Shown piece by piece: positions 60,811-64,000 of a stretch of DNA of 64,000 nucleotides. Position 1 is the stretch's first letter; each line of letters starts with the position of its first letter. Below the pieces are notes generated by a model that saw only the letters and a program-made list of their open reading frames with translations, was not told the DNA's origin and did no database searches. The DNA is from Vicugna pacos (Eukaryota > Chordata > Mammalia > Artiodactyla > Camelidae), in contig NC_132997.1 of assembly GCF_048564905.1 (NCBI RefSeq), positions 73,544,271 through 73,608,270 of the forward strand. The letters are read 5' to 3'. The position numbers were made by a program, and so were the translations under genes.

Positions 60811-61194
60811 GCATTCTGTTTCACATAAGATACTGATGCCCTTTAACTTCCCTTTTCTTCTTTGGTACCCAACCCCCTCCATCACCACCACAAGGAGCCT
60901 AGGTCTGTGAATATAACAGTGAACCAAAAAGTACCCAATGAATTCAAGAGCCAATCAAGAAAAGGAGAAGGAGAAAGAAGTTAAGTAAGAGAAGTGGGGA
61001 AGAAGAAGAGAAAATAATTCTATTCTTTTTTTTCTTTTGTATGCCTACATATTCTGTTTACTCTATTTCCCAGATATGTAGACAATTTGAACTGAGACAG
61101 CTTTTAAAATCATTGGTTTCAATGATATAATGCTGGCTGTGAAAACTTTTTAAAAATGAGAAATAACATTCTTGACTCAGAAAAGACAGTCAAA

Positions 61195-61385
61195 AAGGAT
61201 AAATATCATTCACCAGCTGTGTGACCTTCAGTATGTCCTTAACCTCTCTGTTCTTCAGTTTCCTCATTTCCTAAGTGTGAATAAGATAACATTTAGTTAA
61301 GGAGCTGTGCGAGTATTAAATGAGATGATGTATATAAAATACTTGGAGAGTGCTGAAACATGGAAAGTGCTCAGTACTTATTAGG
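61195..61385 (+). mobile_element. MIR SINE (sense)
   Basis: CACCAGCTGTGTGACCTTCA, TTCTTCAGTTTCCTCATTTC and GTATTAAATGAGATGATG are strong MIR matches. Confidence 0.85.
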
Positions 61386-61901
61386 AAAAAGATACAGGGT
61401 CTTAACATCACAGAGTTGAGCTTTGAAAAACATGCAAAGCTCTATTTCCCAAAGGCTGGTCACCACCTATTAATGAGTTGTGAGATCAATTTAGTGGGAT
61501 GTTATAAGCATATTGACATCTGTATCTGTCTCTATTTTGGGTCATGATATAAAAGGTATTTCTAACCGTGGGTCACAAGTTTGAAAGATCCTGGGTTAAA
61601 CTCCTCTACAAGTAAAAACGAAATGAAGTGGAAAGGCAGAGTGCAAGGTGCTAATACAAGAATGATTTCATGCACCATCTTCTCTGGACCTTGGTTTTCC
61701 ATTGACACCACAATCTTGCTAATGTTTTCGTAATTTTGCTTGTGTCTGATATGTAACATAGACCACTGTTGCTACACTAATTGAAACAGAGAGAATTCCC
61801 TTGCATGGAGGACCAAGTTCTTCATGCCTAAGGCCAGGTCTACTGTGTGTCTCTTTTCATTATTAGGTGGAATGCGCTGAACACTTCAGGGAAAGAGGAG
61901 A

Positions 61902-62117
61902 GCATCTCATGTTTTTAAGTTGAATTATAGTGGGTTTACAATATTGTATAACTTTCTGGTGTACAGTATAGTGAGTCAGCTACACACATATATTCGTTTT
62001 CATATTCTTTTTCATTATAGGTTACTGCAAGCTATTGAATATAGTCCCCTGTGCTGTACAGCAGGACCTTGTTGTTTCTATCTTATATATCGTAGTTGGT
62101 ATCTGCAAGCTTCTCAT
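61902..62117 (-). mobile_element. L1 3'-end insertion abutting DNTT exon 2
   Basis: The insert, about 61911-62108, is antisense L1 terminus: GAATTATAGTGGGTTTACAA, TCTGGTGTACAGTATAGTG and GTCCCCTGTGCTGTACAGCA. GCATCTCAT (61902-61910) and GCTTCTCAT (62109-62117) look like an aged 9-bp target duplication. It ends 54 bp before exon 2. Confidence 0.8.
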
Positions 62118-62162
62118 TTATGCAAGGCCCTTCAGCTGGTAACTTTGTCTTGCATTCTGCAG

Positions 62163-62337
62163 TGATTCCGTCACCCACATTGTGGCAGAAAACAACTCTG
62201 GTTCAGAGGTTCTGGAGTGGCTTCAGGTACAGAACATAAAAGCCGGCTCACAGCTAGAACTCCTCGACGTCTCCTGGCTGATAGAAAGTATGGAAGCGGG
62301 AAAACCGGTGGAGATGACAGGGAAACACCAGCTTGTT
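62163..62337 (+). CDS. DNTT: DNTT exon 2: rest of BRCT domain
   Basis: The exon completes Ser68 and encodes residues 69-126, running from DSVTHIVAENNSGSEVLEW to MTGKHQLV. It carries the second half of the BRCT domain, which links TdT to the Ku/XRCC4-ligase IV end-joining machinery. The signature BRCT tryptophan is W106 in LLDVSWLIES. The acceptor is TTCTGCAG at 62155-62162, with a plausible branch adenine at 62142 in GGTAACT, 20 bases before the AG. The donor is GTAAGT at 62338. At 175 nt, it restores phase 0 with exon 1 (203 + 175 = 378 nt). An L1 remnant ends about 54 bp upstream. Confidence 0.97.
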
Positions 62338-63040
62338 GTAAGTGTCACATTGCGATTTTCACTGCCCTTTGCTTGATGACAGAACATGGGCTACAGAATC
62401 AAGATACCTGGGTTACACCCCAGGTTCTCTGCTTACTCCCTGTGTCACCTTGGGCAACCCTTAGCTTTTCTGAACTTCAGTTTCTTCCCCTATATTATGA
62501 GAGCAATAGTGCCTGCCTATCTCTTAAGATGGATATAAGGATTAGAATAAAATACATGTTATGTACTTAAGGCAGAGCCTGATCTATATATGCACTTAAT
62601 AAATGGTAGCTATTTTATGAACAAATCTATACACAAACACTTCAAAATACTGAAGTCTTGGTGTTCTAACAGTCAGAAAAGTAGAAGGTTCATATTTTTT
62701 CTTACTGTGATCATTCACAAACGAAAAAATAAAGTTTAGCTCTTAATTCCAAATCCTTCACCAATGAACCGTAACTGTGTAAGTTCACTGAAAAGGAAAA
62801 TGATGGTTTAATTGGTGGTTCTTTTTCATGTCATTTTTTTCTGATGGCAAAATAATACATGTTAATCCATTGCAAATTCAAGTATTAGAGATGTATATAA
62901 CATAACATTTGAGTCTTCTATAATTTTATTCTCTTTCCAAAGACAATTGCCATCAAGCTGCCTCTAATGTTTTCTTCATACACATCTATTATTATTACTA
63001 TTAATTGTTACTGACAATGGATGCTTCTGTGTTTCTTTAG
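62338..63040 (+). other. DNTT: DNTT intron 2
   Basis: This 703-bp intron has a GTAAGT donor and a TTTCTTTAG acceptor. About a third of it is a MIR copy (62375-62622); 62820-62960 resembles an old L1 3' region. Confidence 0.95.
62375..62622 (+). mobile_element. MIR SINE (sense) in DNTT intron 2
   Basis: ACCTGGGTTACACCCCAGGT, CCCTGTGTCACCTTGGGCAA, GAACTTCAGTTTCTTCCCCT and GCACTTAATAAATGGTAGCT give a nearly full-length MIR. Confidence 0.85.

Positions 63041-64000
<960 letters not shown>

Larger units (their letters stand above)
50729..62162 (+). other. DNTT: DNTT intron 1
   Basis: This 11.4 kb intron runs from GTAAG to TTCTGCAG. Besides the listed repeats nothing gene-like is seen. Stretches without recognised content are 50729-52339, 53101-53914, 54206-55149, 56093-56699, 59711-60399, 60811-61194 and 61386-61901. 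Positions 52930-53100 resemble a decayed L1 tail. Confidence 0.9.

Overview
The window is mammalian nuclear DNA, almost certainly from a camelid (camel, llama or alpaca). Two things point there. First, the DNTT exons translate to a protein close to remembered bovine and human TdT. Second, the younger L1 copies end in the 3' terminus I associate with camelids (GAAAAATTGTG, then TTTGACACAACATTGTAAA, then a CAATAAAA tail) and not the ruminant, pig or whale version. No Bov-tA, BovB, PRE-1, Alu or vic-1 SINE was seen. The species call rests on memory of these families, not on a database search.

Layout. Positions 1-19615 are intron 1 of BLNK, which runs on the minus strand; only its first coding exon lies here (19662 down to 19616). 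Positions 19663-50471 are the roughly 31 kb spacer between BLNK and DNTT, which stand head to head as at human 10q24.1. DNTT runs on the plus strand: a TATA-less initiator promoter near 50472, exon 1 (50526-50728), an 11.4 kb intron 1, exon 2 (62163-62337), a 0.7 kb intron 2, exon 3 (63041-63169) and the start of intron 3. The three exons join in frame and encode residues 1-169: the nuclear localisation signal, the BRCT domain and part of the linker. The catalytic domains lie beyond the right edge.

Both genes serve early lymphocytes. DNTT adds non-templated nucleotides at V(D)J junctions. BLNK is the adaptor that carries pre-B-cell and B-cell receptor signals from SYK to BTK and PLC-gamma-2. 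About 300-385 bp upstream of the BLNK start codon an exact octamer (ATGCAAAT), an E-box (CAGCTG) and an exact ETS site (CAGGAAGT) lie within 85 bp.

Everything else is non-coding. It holds many ancient MIR, L2 and MER5/MER20 relics, old L1 fragments, a few younger 5'-truncated L1 insertions with target-site duplications, one MLT1-type solo LTR fossil and some microsatellites. The many 60-200-residue ORFs look like chance or repeat-derived reading frames. No CRISPR, rRNA, tRNA or new gene system was found. The most useful leads are the BLNK upstream motif cluster, an L1 insertion ending about 54 bp from the DNTT exon 2 acceptor, nested repeat insertions that give relative ages, and a pair of diverged roughly 230-bp elements I could not assign.
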